Below are positions 10,025 to 17,432 of a DNA stretch of 64,000 nt, in pieces; the stretch's first letter is position 1, and each line of letters opens with the position of its first letter. This stretch comes from Sphingosinicella sp. CPCC 101087 (GTDB lineage Bacteria > Pseudomonadota > Alphaproteobacteria > Sphingomonadales > Sphingomonadaceae), in the NCBI RefSeq assembly GCF_004151485.1, contig NZ_SBFF01000008.1:1-64000 (forward strand). The letters are read 5' to 3'. A model generated the notes under the pieces. The model was given only the letters and a program-made list of their open reading frames with translations, searched no databases and was not told where the DNA came from. Made by a program: the position numbers and the translations under genes.

Positions 10025-10365
10025 ATGCTGCTCGGCGGCGGCGAGACGGCTACGCTGGTGTCGAAGGATGGCTCGATTCACTGGCTCTGCTGGCCTCCCT
10101 TCATTTCGGACGCCTGCTTTGCGGCCCTGCTGGGACGCCGGACAACGTCGCTGTTGGATCGGTCCTGCCGGCGGTGCCGCTCGGATCACCCAGGCCTATG
10201 GCGGCGATACGCTGACCTGGAGACACCGATCGAGACGGACGAAGGTTCACCCGTCGTTACCGAATTCAAGCCAGTGCGGGGGTCGCTGAATTCGGACCTG
10301 ACCCGGATTGTGATCGGCGAGCGCGGCACCGTCCGTGATCGCGCCGAAGACCGCATGCGCTGGAC
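10025..10365 (+). pseudogene. Remnant of a GH15 glucoamylase/trehalase-like gene
   Basis: The start of a GH15-type protein is recognisable across three reading frames: GETATLVSKDGSIHWLCWP, then SDACFAALLG in the same frame. GPAGGAARITQAYGGDTLT follows in another frame, and LETPIETDEG plus SDLTRIVIGERGTVR return to the first. The family pattern is LIGxGxTAALVSxDGSIDWLCWPxFDS followed by GDTLxLETxxETDEG. At about 10220 one C appears to be missing between GDTLT and LETP. The catalytic domain is absent, so this is a decayed fragment of the first 100 or so residues. It sits between the adhesin and the integrase, where rearrangement is expected. Confidence 0.7.
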
Positions 10366-10762
10366 GGGCGGGCGGCTGACATGCCGGGAGCGTGCGCGCC
10401 TTGACCGACGTCAGGATCGAGCCAGCGCCCGGATCTTTCGCCAGAAGCACGATCGCCAGGATCGCTGGTAAGATACGCGCCGCCGGGCTTCATGTCCGGC
10501 GGCGAACATACTCATGTGTCAGTCTTGGTCTCAAATGGGCGCACGCTCCAAGACCGTGGGCGGCAGACCCGCCTTCATTTCTGCTGCGACATTGTGGGCT
10601 TCGTGCCGAGATCTTGTAGCTGGCTCCTGTCGAGAGGGCCCGCCCGTTCATGCTCGGGCCGGCCGAACAGGCGCTGGAAAAGGCCCGAGGGACAGCGGCG
10701 CTGAATGCGCCAAGAAGGTGCGCTCGCGCGCGAGCGCGCGGTTCGCGGAACCAACGGGATGC
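10366..10762. other. Unassigned DNA after the GH15 remnant
   Basis: No gene is supported. Short overlapping frames occur on both strands without recognisable motifs. A 9-bp perfect inverted repeat sits at 10478-10504. The stretch is probably debris from the same decay or rearrangement that broke the GH15 gene. Confidence 0.4.
10478..10504. terminator. Inverted repeat, possible terminator
   Basis: CGCCGCCGG and CCGGCGGCG form a perfect 9-bp stem with a 9-nt loop. There is no T-run after either arm, so termination is only possible, not shown. Confidence 0.3.
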
Positions 10763-11125
10763 CTAGCGCCCGCCGCCGCCAAGGGCCAATCGCAGCGCGC
10801 GCCGCACCGACCACAGACCGAGGATCAGCATGGCGCCGAGAACCGCCAGATAGATGGGTCCTGCCGCCTCCATGGGGCCGTGCATCTGGCGATCGGCGGT
10901 TTCGACCAGCAGAACGAGCACGAGGCCGCAGAAGGCGCCCCATACCACGAGGTGCCCATAGGCTCCTTCACGGGGCGAGCGCCATGCAGCCCAAACCAAC
11001 ACCACGGCTATCGCGAGTTCGTCGAGCGCCATCGGAATGGACCGCCCGCTTCCCCAGAACCGTGCGATCTCGCCGGCCGAAATGGCGAACGCCATGACAT
11101 ATGCAAATCCGTTCAATGCTCGCAT
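10763..11125 (-). CDS. Small four-helix membrane protein, unknown function
   Basis: A 120-residue protein with about four hydrophobic segments: near residues 5-20 (GFAYVMAFAISAGEIARF), 31-47 (MALDELAIAVVLVWAAW), 59-76 (LVVWGAFCGLVLVLLVET) and 86-106 (AAGPIYLAVLGAMLILGLW). The C-terminus is rich in Arg and Gly. No family is recognised. The even spread of hydrophobic helices and basic loops suggests a real inner-membrane protein. It stands alone on the minus strand between the GH15 remnant and the integrase region, with no obvious partner. Confidence 0.6.
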   Translation of the reverse strand: MRALNGFAYVMAFAISAGEIARFWGSGRSIPMALDELAIAVVLVWAAWRSPREGAYGHLVVWGAFCGLVLVLLVETADRQMHGPMEAAGPIYLAVLGAMLILGLWSVRRALRLALGGGGR

Positions 11126-11805
11126 CGCGCCAACCTAGTCCGCTCAGGGTCCCCAGGGCAACTCGTCCCGCCGGCCACTGCCCGCCTCTGGATGCGGCGA
11201 GCTAAGCCCTGGCGGTCGCTGACGGCACAAGAGAGACCTTGTTGCGGCAGCCGCGACGCACGGAGTGCGCCTTCTTCATCCTCCGCGAGAAGGCGTCGAG
11301 GCTCGAACGTCGGCCCATGAAGGGCGGCTATCGGACGGCAGCAGCCGCATCATTGATCGCATTTTGCCCGCGCTCTGATCGCGATCGAGCCAAGACCGGA
11401 ACGCCTGATCGGGCGCCCGGATCGCATCATGGCGCTGCTCGAGCGGGAATCGCGCCGTCTCGGCTAAGGTCAGAAGCTCGTTGTGGAGGCTTCGCAACGA
11501 CAGGTTTCGGCTCATACGGCTGCTCTCATCGCTGATGAAGTTGCTGGTGCATATCGCTGCGCGGCTGACGGCGCTCGATGTGGCGAATGGAGGTTCCGCT
11601 ACCCGCCACGCCTGGCCGGATGGCGTTCTTGGCCACCTTCTCTCAGCTCCTCCCGGGCATCACGAACATCTTGTTCCCTGCGGACATCATCCAATGGGAA
11701 GCCAGATCAACCCAGAGCGCTAAAGCGGAAACAATCGAGGTCGAGGCAATGCCTGTTGTTTCGTGAGCGATCCAATGAGGGGCCCGCACAACATTTGAGA
11801 CCCTC
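11126..11805. other. Gene-poor stretch next to the integrase
   Basis: The stretch has no recognisable gene. One small minus-strand frame (11276-11515) is listed separately as a weak candidate. Several short plus-strand frames cross it without protein-like features. It may hold the remains of an integrated element. Confidence 0.4.
11276..11515 (-). CDS. Small hypothetical protein, weak candidate
   Basis: A 79-residue frame beginning MSRNLSLRSLHNELLTLAE, with a helical, charged composition (EQRHDAIRAPDQAF, SWLDRDQSAGKM) and ending SRPSWADVRASTPSRGG. The composition is more protein-like than the overlapping plus-strand frame, and an imperfect GAGAG lies upstream of the start. No family is recognised. 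It could equally be a gene fragment of the neighbouring element. Confidence 0.3.
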   Translation of the reverse strand: MSRNLSLRSLHNELLTLAETARFPLEQRHDAIRAPDQAFRSWLDRDQSAGKMRSMMRLLPSDSRPSWADVRASTPSRGG

Positions 11806-13293
11806 TTAATTGCCGCACGACGATCTTGAGGGCGCTCCAAGCGCTTCTGCGACCCCTGCTTGTCGCGCAATCTCGGCGATTTCCTGTTCCCACCGGAGGA
11901 ACCAAGCGCGCTTTTCCTCCTCCAGCTCGTACGTGTCATAGGTCCGCTCCAGCCCCTTCTTGACGTGATTGAGCATCGCCTCCGCCGTTTCATAGTCCAC
12001 TTTGAGACGCTTGGTGTTCGATCGGGACGTGCGGCGAAAATCGTGCGGCGTGAATCGCTCGATGGGACGGCCGGCTAGTCGCTCCATCCTCTTCTTGACG
12101 CGATCGCGCGCCTTGTACCAGCAGCTGCGCGACCGCGGTTGGTCGAGCTTCGGCGCGGGAAACACCCATTCGCTGTTCGAGTGCATGAGCGCCCACCCCC
12201 ACGGGCCGAGCGAGATGCGATGTTCCACCGAATTCTTGGTTCTGGCGGCGGGGATCGTCCACACGCCGTCAGCCAGCTCGTCCGACCGCGCCTCGCAAAC
12301 TTCGGCCAGGCGAGCGGCGGTCAGCAGCCAAAGGACCATGCCGCGCTGATACTCGCGCTCTTCCTCTACGAGGGCCTCGAGGAACCACGCAATCTCCTGA
12401 AGCGCCAACCGCCGCGCGCGCGGCGTTTCCGGGAACCGAAGATCTCCGAGCCGACGTGAGGGATCGGCCTCCAATCCCACAGCGAGCCCACGCAGGGATG
12501 CGGTCCAGCCGAAAAAGACCTTGAGCTCGGCGGCGAGACGGTTCGCCCGCACCCTCGCCGTCTTTCCCTTCGCCTCGACCAGTTTGATGAGGTCGGCCTC
12601 AGTGACGTCGTAGATGATCTTCCGCCCGATCTTCGGGGCGATGTCCCGCCTGTAGATCTCCTCCTTGTCCGCAACGGTCCGGGGCTTGTTTGGGCGCTTG
12701 GCGCGCGAAGACCGGCCTTCGCGGACCGCCTCCATGTAAAGGTCATGCGCGCGATCGACGGTCATTGTCGCGAGGCGAAGCTCCTGCCGAGCCGCCTCGC
12801 GCGGATCTATCCCGGCGTCGATCTGCAGGTTGAGCGCATTTGCCCATTCGCGCGCATCGGCGATCGAGTAGGCCGGATAAAGGCCGAGGCTGAGCTTCAC
12901 GATTTCTCCGCGGCCGGCGATCCGCCGCCGGTACAGCCATCTCTTCTTGCCGCTCGAGAGCACCTCAATCGAGAGGGCACCGGTTTTCGAATCGTCCAGC
13001 TTGCCACCCCTCAGATTGTCGATAAGTGCTGGAGTTAGCTCCCTTTTCCTTGCCTTTTTGGCCTGTCGAGGCCTGCGGTCGTTCGACGAATCGGGACACA
13101 AATCAGGACACAAATTGCGGCTATGCGAGACGAGCCCAGACGAGCTGGGTCGAACTCGGTCCAGCTCGATTACGTTGTGTTCTGAAGCGCTTGCGCGTGC
13201 GAGATTGCTTGCCATACCGACTCCAACGGGTCCTTCGGCAGAACAAAAATCGGGACACAAATCGGTACACAAGAGGCGTCGAATCCGGGCCAA
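11806..13293 (-). CDS. Tyrosine recombinase / phage-type integrase
   Basis: Site-specific recombinase of the tyrosine integrase family (P4-like layout, 495 aa as the longest frame). An N-terminal DNA-binding part starts near residue 79 (KARKRELTPALIDNLRGGK) with the WLYRRRIAGRG strand region. The catalytic domain shows the first Arg in TAARLAEV, the HxxR box in PHDFRRTSRS, a second His in MLNHVKKG and the nucleophilic Tyr in RTYDTYE. All five expected residues are present, so it may be active. The first 78 residues contain two Cys-Pro-Asp repeats (LCTDLCPDFC, NLCPDLCPDS) that are translations of DNA direct repeats. A later start such as the ATG at 13215 is therefore possible. It lies 82 nt from the 3' end of tRNA-Gln on the same strand, the usual position for an integrase that uses that tRNA as its attachment site. 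Confidence 0.85.
   Translation of the reverse strand: MARIRRLLCTDLCPDFCSAEGPVGVGMASNLARASASEHNVIELDRVRPSSSGLVSHSRNLCPDLCPDSSNDRRPRQAKKARKRELTPALIDNLRGGKLDDSKTGALSIEVLSSGKKRWLYRRRIAGRGEIVKLSLGLYPAYSIADAREWANALNLQIDAGIDPREAARQELRLATMTVDRAHDLYMEAVREGRSSRAKRPNKPRTVADKEEIYRRDIAPKIGRKIIYDVTEADLIKLVEAKGKTARVRANRLAAELKVFFGWTASLRGLAVGLEADPSRRLGDLRFPETPRARRLALQEIAWFLEALVEEEREYQRGMVLWLLTAARLAEVCEARSDELADGVWTIPAARTKNSVEHRISLGPWGWALMHSNSEWVFPAPKLDQPRSRSCWYKARDRVKKRMERLAGRPIERFTPHDFRRTSRSNTKRLKVDYETAEAMLNHVKKGLERTYDTYELEEEKRAWFLRWEQEIAEIARQAGVAEALGAPSRSSCGN
13092..13115 (+). repeat. Direct repeat copy 1 at the integrase 5' end
   Basis: CGGGACACAAATCAGGACACAAAT contains two tandem GGACACAAAT units. A near-identical 24-bp copy is at 13251-13274. 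Paired repeats close to an integrase start and its tRNA target resemble arm-type recombinase binding sites; this role is inferred. Confidence 0.5.
13251..13274 (+). repeat. Direct repeat copy 2 at the integrase 5' end
   Basis: The second copy begins CGGGACACAAATCGGTACAC and differs from the first at a few bases. The centre-to-centre distance to copy 1 is 159 bp, a multiple of three. Both copies are therefore read in the same frame of the integrase ORF and give its repeated Cys-Pro-Asp peptides. Confidence 0.5.
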
Positions 13294-13375
13294 TTGAGGC
13301 GAACCGGATCCAACTGATCCATCAGTCGATCTGCGTGCAAGTCATTGTTCTAGGACCGAATCTAGAGGATTCGGT

Positions 13376-13450
13376 TGGCTGGGGCGGCAGGATTCGAACC
13401 TGCGAATGCCGGTACCAAAAACCGGTGCCTTACCACTTGGCGACGCCCCA
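13376..13450 (-). tRNA. tRNA-Gln (anticodon UUG)
   Basis: A full cloverleaf can be drawn on the minus strand. The 7-bp acceptor stem is TGGGGCG/CGCCCCA, the anticodon stem CCGGT/ACCGG encloses the loop TTTTGGT with anticodon TTG, and the T-loop reads GGTTCGAATCC. The discriminator is G and CCA is encoded (13378-13376). A TATAAG box at 13476-13471, about 20 nt upstream of the mature 5' end, is a plausible -10 element. The gene is intact next to the integrase, as expected if integration rebuilds the tRNA 3' end. Confidence 0.95.
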
Positions 13451-13498
13451 GCAGAGCGGACGCGGCGGGCCTTATAGCTGCGAAGGGAGGTTGGGAAC

Positions 13499-13543
13499 CC
13501 CCATCGGAACTCGGCGCGCGGGTGGAGCTAAGCTCCGATGGGG
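13499..13543. terminator. Stem-loop between ilvE and tRNA-Gln
   Basis: CCCCATCGGA (13499-13508) and TCCGATGGGG (13534-13543) are perfect 10-bp arms. A second hairpin GGAGCT-A-AGCTCC (13524-13536) shares bases with the right arm, so the two cannot form together. A role as ilvE terminator is likely but no U-tract is present. Confidence 0.4.
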
Positions 13544-13553
13544 TAGGGCCGGA

Positions 13554-13569
13554 CCCGGCGCGCGCCGGG
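13554..13569. terminator. GC-rich palindrome just after ilvE
   Basis: CCCGGCGCGCGCCGGG is a perfect 16-bp palindrome 17 nt beyond the ilvE stop. Together with the next stem-loop it probably ends the ilvE transcript. Confidence 0.4.
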
Positions 13570-13586
13570 ACAGCCGCCCTGCCCCA

Positions 13587-14477
13587 TCAAGCGTTCGGAA
13601 TTCGCCGGTTGACCAGATCGATATAGTCCTTGCGGAGCTGCAAGCTGAGATCGCCGACCTCGAAATTCCACGGACCGGCCGAAGCGACCGGGGTGAGCTC
13701 GGCGGCGCTGCCGGTGAGGAAGAACTGCTCGAAGCTCTCCAGCTCCTCCGGCCAGATCGCCCGCTCGACCACCTCGATGCCGCGTCGCCGGGCGAGGTCG
13801 ATCACCGTGCGCCGCGTGATCCCGTCGAGGAAGCAATCGGGCGTCGGCGTGTGGATCTTCCCGTCCCGGACGAAGAAGGCGTTGGCTCCCGTCGCCTCGG
13901 CCACCTGGCCGCGCCAATCGAACATCAAGGCGTCGTCCAGCCCCTTGTCCTGGGCCGCATGGCGCGCGAGCGTGCAGATCATGTAGAGACCGGCCGCCTT
14001 TGAGGCGGTCGGGGCGGTGTAGGGCGCCGGACGCCGCCAGGCGGAGATGTCGAGATTGATGCCCTTGCGCGCCGCCTCATCGCCGAAATAGGCGCCCCAT
14101 TCCCAGGCCGCGATGGCGAGGTGGATCTTCGTGTGCTGCGCCGAAACGCCCATCTGCTCCGATCCGCGCCAGGCGAGCGGTCGCATATAGGCGTTCTCGA
14201 GCCCATTGGCGCGAAGCACCTCCCGGCACGCCTCGTCGATCTGCTCGACGCTCCACGGAATCTCGAAGCCGAGGAGCTCGGCGCTGCGCCTGAGACGCCG
14301 GCTATGTTCGTTCAGCTTGAACACCTCGCCGCCATAAGCGCGCTGCCCTTCGAAGACGGACGACGCGTAATGAAGTGCGTGGGTGAGGACGTGGACCCCT
14401 GCCTCGCGCCACGGCACCAGGGCGCCGTCGAGCCAGATCCAGCCATCGCGATCGTGGAAGTTGGGTAGGTCGGCCAT
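13587..14477 (-). CDS. ilvE: Branched-chain amino acid aminotransferase
   Basis: A PLP enzyme of fold type IV that makes Leu, Ile and Val from their 2-oxo acids with glutamate as amino donor. The 296-aa protein begins MADLPNFHDRDGWIW; the frame is open further upstream, but this Met matches the family's start. Family features are HYASSVFEGQRAYGG near residue 40, RSAELLGFEIP, the PLP lysine region PTASKAAGLYM, EATGANAFFV and ITRRTVIDLARRRGIEV. Cytosolic. It is followed by paired hairpins and then tRNA-Gln, and its upstream neighbour is a divergent small secreted protein, so it is probably a single-gene unit. Confidence 0.93.
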   Translation of the reverse strand: MADLPNFHDRDGWIWLDGALVPWREAGVHVLTHALHYASSVFEGQRAYGGEVFKLNEHSRRLRRSAELLGFEIPWSVEQIDEACREVLRANGLENAYMRPLAWRGSEQMGVSAQHTKIHLAIAAWEWGAYFGDEAARKGINLDISAWRRPAPYTAPTASKAAGLYMICTLARHAAQDKGLDDALMFDWRGQVAEATGANAFFVRDGKIHTPTPDCFLDGITRRTVIDLARRRGIEVVERAIWPEELESFEQFFLTGSAAELTPVASAGPWNFEVGDLSLQLRKDYIDLVNRRIPNA

Positions 14478-14651
14478 GCAGAGCCGATACGGCGCTCGTT
14501 TCGGCCGGTCAACGGCGCCGGCATCGCTCCCATTTCGGGTGCGCTCCTTCATCGCTGGTCCGAAGGTCTGCTCGGCTCGTCGACTGCCATGCAACTTTAC
14601 ATGGACGCACCCGTTCCGATCCCTCCAGTGTTGCCGTCCAAGGGGATGAAG

Positions 14652-14900
14652 ATGTTCCAGAAAGCTCTCGTACTTGCCACCGCCGCTTCGATGGTCGCGA
14701 CTCCGGTGATGGCGCAGTCCGCGGTCTCTCCGCCGACCGCCGCTCCCGTGCAGCGCGCCGGCGCGAGCGTCGACGGCAACGAGCTGGCCGGCGGAAATCT
14801 CTTCGCTCCGGCGCTGGCCGCCTTGATCATCCTGCTCGGCATCCTCACCGCCACCGGCGTGATCTTCGACAATGACGGCGAGGATCCGGTCAGCCCCTGA
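14652..14900 (+). CDS. Small exported protein with C-terminal membrane segment
   Basis: An 82-residue protein. The ATG at 14652 is chosen because AGGGG at 14641-14645 gives a 6-nt spacing; the ATG at 14646 would leave no room. It has a signal peptide (MFQKALVLATAASMVATPVMAQ), a short Ala/Pro linker, a hydrophobic helix (LFAPALAALIILLGILTATG) and a short acidic tail (DNDGEDPVSP). Similar small proteins with this layout are common in sphingomonads but their function is not known to me. It ends 19 nt from the convergent proC. Confidence 0.7.
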   Translation: MFQKALVLATAASMVATPVMAQSAVSPPTAAPVQRAGASVDGNELAGGNLFAPALAALIILLGILTATGVIFDNDGEDPVSP

Positions 14901-14919
14901 CGGCTGCGGAGCCTGCGCC

Positions 14920-15738
14920 TCAGCCCCGCCGCGCCTCCGCTGCCATTTCGTGGCTGCGGCGGCGTGACGCCTCCAGGGTTCGCGCCACGAGGTCGTTGAG
15001 GGAATCGCCGGCGTCCAGCACGTCGAGCCCGGCTTCGGTGGTGCCGCCGGGGCTCGCCACCCGTTGGGCGAGCCGGGCCGGCCCCTCCTCGGACCGCGCA
15101 GCCATGATCGCCGCGCCTTCGACCATCGCCGTCGCCAGCCGCCCGGCCTGGTCGTGCGGAAGTCCAAGCTGCTCGGCCGCCGTGCCCAACGCCTCGATGA
15201 AGCGGAACAGGAAGGCCGGTCCCGCGCCGGTCAGGGCGCCGCCCAGCTGGAAGAGCGACTCGTCGTCGAACCATTCGGCATGTCCGAGCGACGCCATCAG
15301 GCCCGTGACCATCGCCCGGGCGGCGACATCGGGGCTGTCGCTGAACAGGCCCACCACCCCCTTTTCGTAGCGAACGGGAAGGTTCGGCATTGCCCTGACG
15401 ATCGTCCCGGGCGTCGGAAACCGTGCCCGTAGCGATTCCTGCTCCACCCCGGCGAGGATCGATACCAGGATCGTCTGAGGATCGAGGACCGGCGCCAGCT
15501 CCGGCGCGACCGCGTCGAGCTGGCGCGGCTTCATCGCCAGCAGCACGATCGCCGGCACCTCGTCCTCAGGGCATTCGGTGAGGACCCTGATCCCGTGCCC
15601 CACGGCACGGCCGCTCGGACGGACGACGCTGACATGGCTCGGATCCACGCCGGCGGCGATCCAGCCGTCCAGCATCGCCGAGCCCATATTGCCGCAGCCG
15701 ATCAGCCAGAGCGGCCCGGGAAGGAGGGGATCGGCCAT
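14920..15738 (-). CDS. proC: Pyrroline-5-carboxylate reductase
   Basis: NAD(P)H-dependent last step of proline synthesis, reducing 1-pyrroline-5-carboxylate to proline. The protein has 272 aa, the usual length. The Rossmann motif LIGCGNMGSAMLDGW is at residues 12-26. The C-terminal dimer domain has LTGAGPAFLFRFIEAL, ASPGGTTEAGLDVL and the ending LEASRRRSHEM. Cytosolic. It is the last gene of a minus-strand string with the YbjN-domain gene and ubiK, an order that fits co-transcription. Confidence 0.93.
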   Translation of the reverse strand: MADPLLPGPLWLIGCGNMGSAMLDGWIAAGVDPSHVSVVRPSGRAVGHGIRVLTECPEDEVPAIVLLAMKPRQLDAVAPELAPVLDPQTILVSILAGVEQESLRARFPTPGTIVRAMPNLPVRYEKGVVGLFSDSPDVAARAMVTGLMASLGHAEWFDDESLFQLGGALTGAGPAFLFRFIEALGTAAEQLGLPHDQAGRLATAMVEGAAIMAARSEEGPARLAQRVASPGGTTEAGLDVLDAGDSLNDLVARTLEASRRRSHEMAAEARRG

Positions 15739-15906
15739 ATCGAGATCCTGTGCGACGTGAATCGAAGTGGCCGGGAGACACCGGCCCGATGCTCCTAATG
15801 CGTTCAGGCGCAGGCTGGAACCCGCTGCGGCGCCCGCCGCACAATACCTCGACGGGGCGTGGCCGCTGCCAATGCAGGCATGGCCTGGAAGCGCCGGCGC
15901 GGCGGC

Positions 15907-16416
15907 TTAGGCCTCGCCCTGAGTCTCGATCAAAGCCGCCGCAATCGCCTCCTGGGGGGATTTGTCCGCCCAGAGCACGAACTGGAACACCGGGTAGAAG
16001 CGCTCGCATTCCTCGATCGCGGCCTCGACGAGCGTCTCGGCCTGCTGGAGGCTGAGCGTGCCGCCCTCGTCTCCTTCCAGCAAGGCGGCGTGGCGGAACA
16101 GGACCAGGCCCGAGGCCGACCACAGCTCGAAATGGCCGAGCCAGAGCTGCTCGTTGATCAGGCCGATCGTCTCGTAGGTCGCCTCGCGCTTGTCTGCGGC
16201 GACCCTGACATCGGGGAGCGCAAGAAACTGGAGGACATGATCTTCCTCGCGCCAGATCGCGCGCAGCTCGTACTGGGTCCAGCTGCCCTGGAAAGTCGAG
16301 ACGATCTCGTCCTCCCCGTTGCGCTCGTAAACCCAGCCCAAGGCACTGTAATATTGCTCGAGCATGTCGATCGGCGCACTCGCGTCCCGCTCCAGCTCAA
16401 ATTCGTCCATATTCAT
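15907..16416 (-). CDS. YbjN domain-containing protein
   Basis: A 169-aa cytosolic protein of the YbjN family, which resembles secretion-chaperone folds and has no settled function. Recognisable parts are PIDMLEQYYSALGWVYERNG, FQGSWTQYELRAIWREED, LQFLALPDVRVAADKR and the C-terminal QAETLVEAAIEECERFYPVF. The ATG at 16416 is preferred over the longer frame because GGGGA lies 8 nt upstream. It sits between ubiK and proC on the same strand. Confidence 0.8.
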   Translation of the reverse strand: MNMDEFELERDASAPIDMLEQYYSALGWVYERNGEDEIVSTFQGSWTQYELRAIWREEDHVLQFLALPDVRVAADKREATYETIGLINEQLWLGHFELWSASGLVLFRHAALLEGDEGGTLSLQQAETLVEAAIEECERFYPVFQFVLWADKSPQEAIAAALIETQGEA

Positions 16417-16515
16417 GAAGCGGTCCCCGGTCCTCTTCTGTTCCCGCGAATCTGCCTGTTGATGCTGCAAAGCGCAAGAAACAGCGCGGTTCCGGCATAA
16501 ATTATCTGTGGATAG

Positions 16516-16830
16516 TCAGGCCGGCCGCGTATCTTCGCTGGCCGAGCCGACCTCGCTGGCTTCAGCGACGGGCGTCGCCGCCTTCGCGCCGACGGTCGCC
16601 TCGAGCGCTTCGATGCGAAGGCGTAGCACCTGATTCTCCTCCCGCGCCGCCGTCGCCAGCGCCCTGACCGCCTCGAATTCCTCGCGGCTGACCATGTCGA
16701 GGCCGCCGATCCAGTCGCGCGCGCGATCCTGCATCGCCGCCTGCGCCTCGCGGGTCATGCCGGCGATCGTTCCGGCGGCGCCGTTCATCACCTTGACGAA
16801 ATCGTCGAACAGACGGTTCTGGGACTGCAT
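16516..16830 (-). CDS. ubiK: UbiK-type ubiquinone biosynthesis accessory factor
   Basis: A 104-aa protein of the BMFP/YqiC family. Family members help the ubiquinone-synthesis complex and can bind membranes and trimerise. The N-terminus MQSQNRLFDDFVKVMNGAAG is amphipathic. It is followed by VSREEFEAVRALATAAREEN and a coiled coil LRLRIEALEATVG, which is the family's layout. AGGAG lies about 7 nt before the chosen ATG; the longer frame running upstream overlaps the TspO gene and is not needed. It is followed by the YbjN gene. Confidence 0.82.
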   Translation of the reverse strand: MQSQNRLFDDFVKVMNGAAGTIAGMTREAQAAMQDRARDWIGGLDMVSREEFEAVRALATAAREENQVLRLRIEALEATVGAKAATPVAEASEVGSASEDTRPA

Positions 16831-16862
16831 ATTCCTGCTCCTGGTCGGCCGATCGCTCGGGC

Positions 16863-17417
16863 TCAGAGCATGATATCGGTGCTCGACCGTTGCGGCGCAA
16901 GCACATCGGGGTCGGGGTTCATCTGCCAGATCGAGGCCGTGAGCAAGGCCGCGAAGCAGAGCCAGGCCAGATAGGGGACGAGCAGCCAGGCGGCGATGCG
17001 CCGAATCCACCACAGAAGCACGATCAGCACGACGGTGAGAAGGATCATCACCGCCACCAGCGCTAGGGCTCCGCCAGGCTGATGCAGAGCGAAGAAGAGC
17101 GGCGACCAGGCGTAATTGGCGGCGAGCTGGAGCAGGAAGATTGCGATCGCGGTCCCGCGGTGCCGTGCGCCGCGCGCGTGGAGCAGCATCGCCAGCGCCA
17201 GACCAAGCAGGATGTAGAGGACCGTCCAGGCGGCGCCGAACATCCAGCCAGGCGGCATGAAGGCGGGCTTCGCCAACGCATCGAACCAGGGATTGCCGTA
17301 GCCGGATCCGGACACCCTCCCGGACAAGATGCCGAGCAGCAGCACCAGCGGCACTGTCACCAGCGCCCAGCGCAGCAGGCTCAGCCGCAGCTGCGACCGT
17401 GAAGCAAGTCCCGTCAT
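16863..17417 (-). CDS. TspO/MBR family membrane protein
   Basis: A five-helix inner-membrane protein of the TspO (peripheral benzodiazepine receptor) family, known to bind porphyrins. It has 184 aa, slightly longer than usual because of an N-terminal extension. Diagnostic motifs are NPWFDALAKPAFMPPGWMFG, the WTVLYILLGLA helix, NYAWSPLFFALH and the last helix YLAWLCFAALLTASIW. It starts 15 nt after the RND pump stop on the same strand and is followed by ubiK. Confidence 0.88.
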   Translation of the reverse strand: MTGLASRSQLRLSLLRWALVTVPLVLLLGILSGRVSGSGYGNPWFDALAKPAFMPPGWMFGAAWTVLYILLGLALAMLLHARGARHRGTAIAIFLLQLAANYAWSPLFFALHQPGGALALVAVMILLTVVLIVLLWWIRRIAAWLLVPYLAWLCFAALLTASIWQMNPDPDVLAPQRSSTDIML

Positions 17418-17432
17418 CCGCTCAGGATCCTT

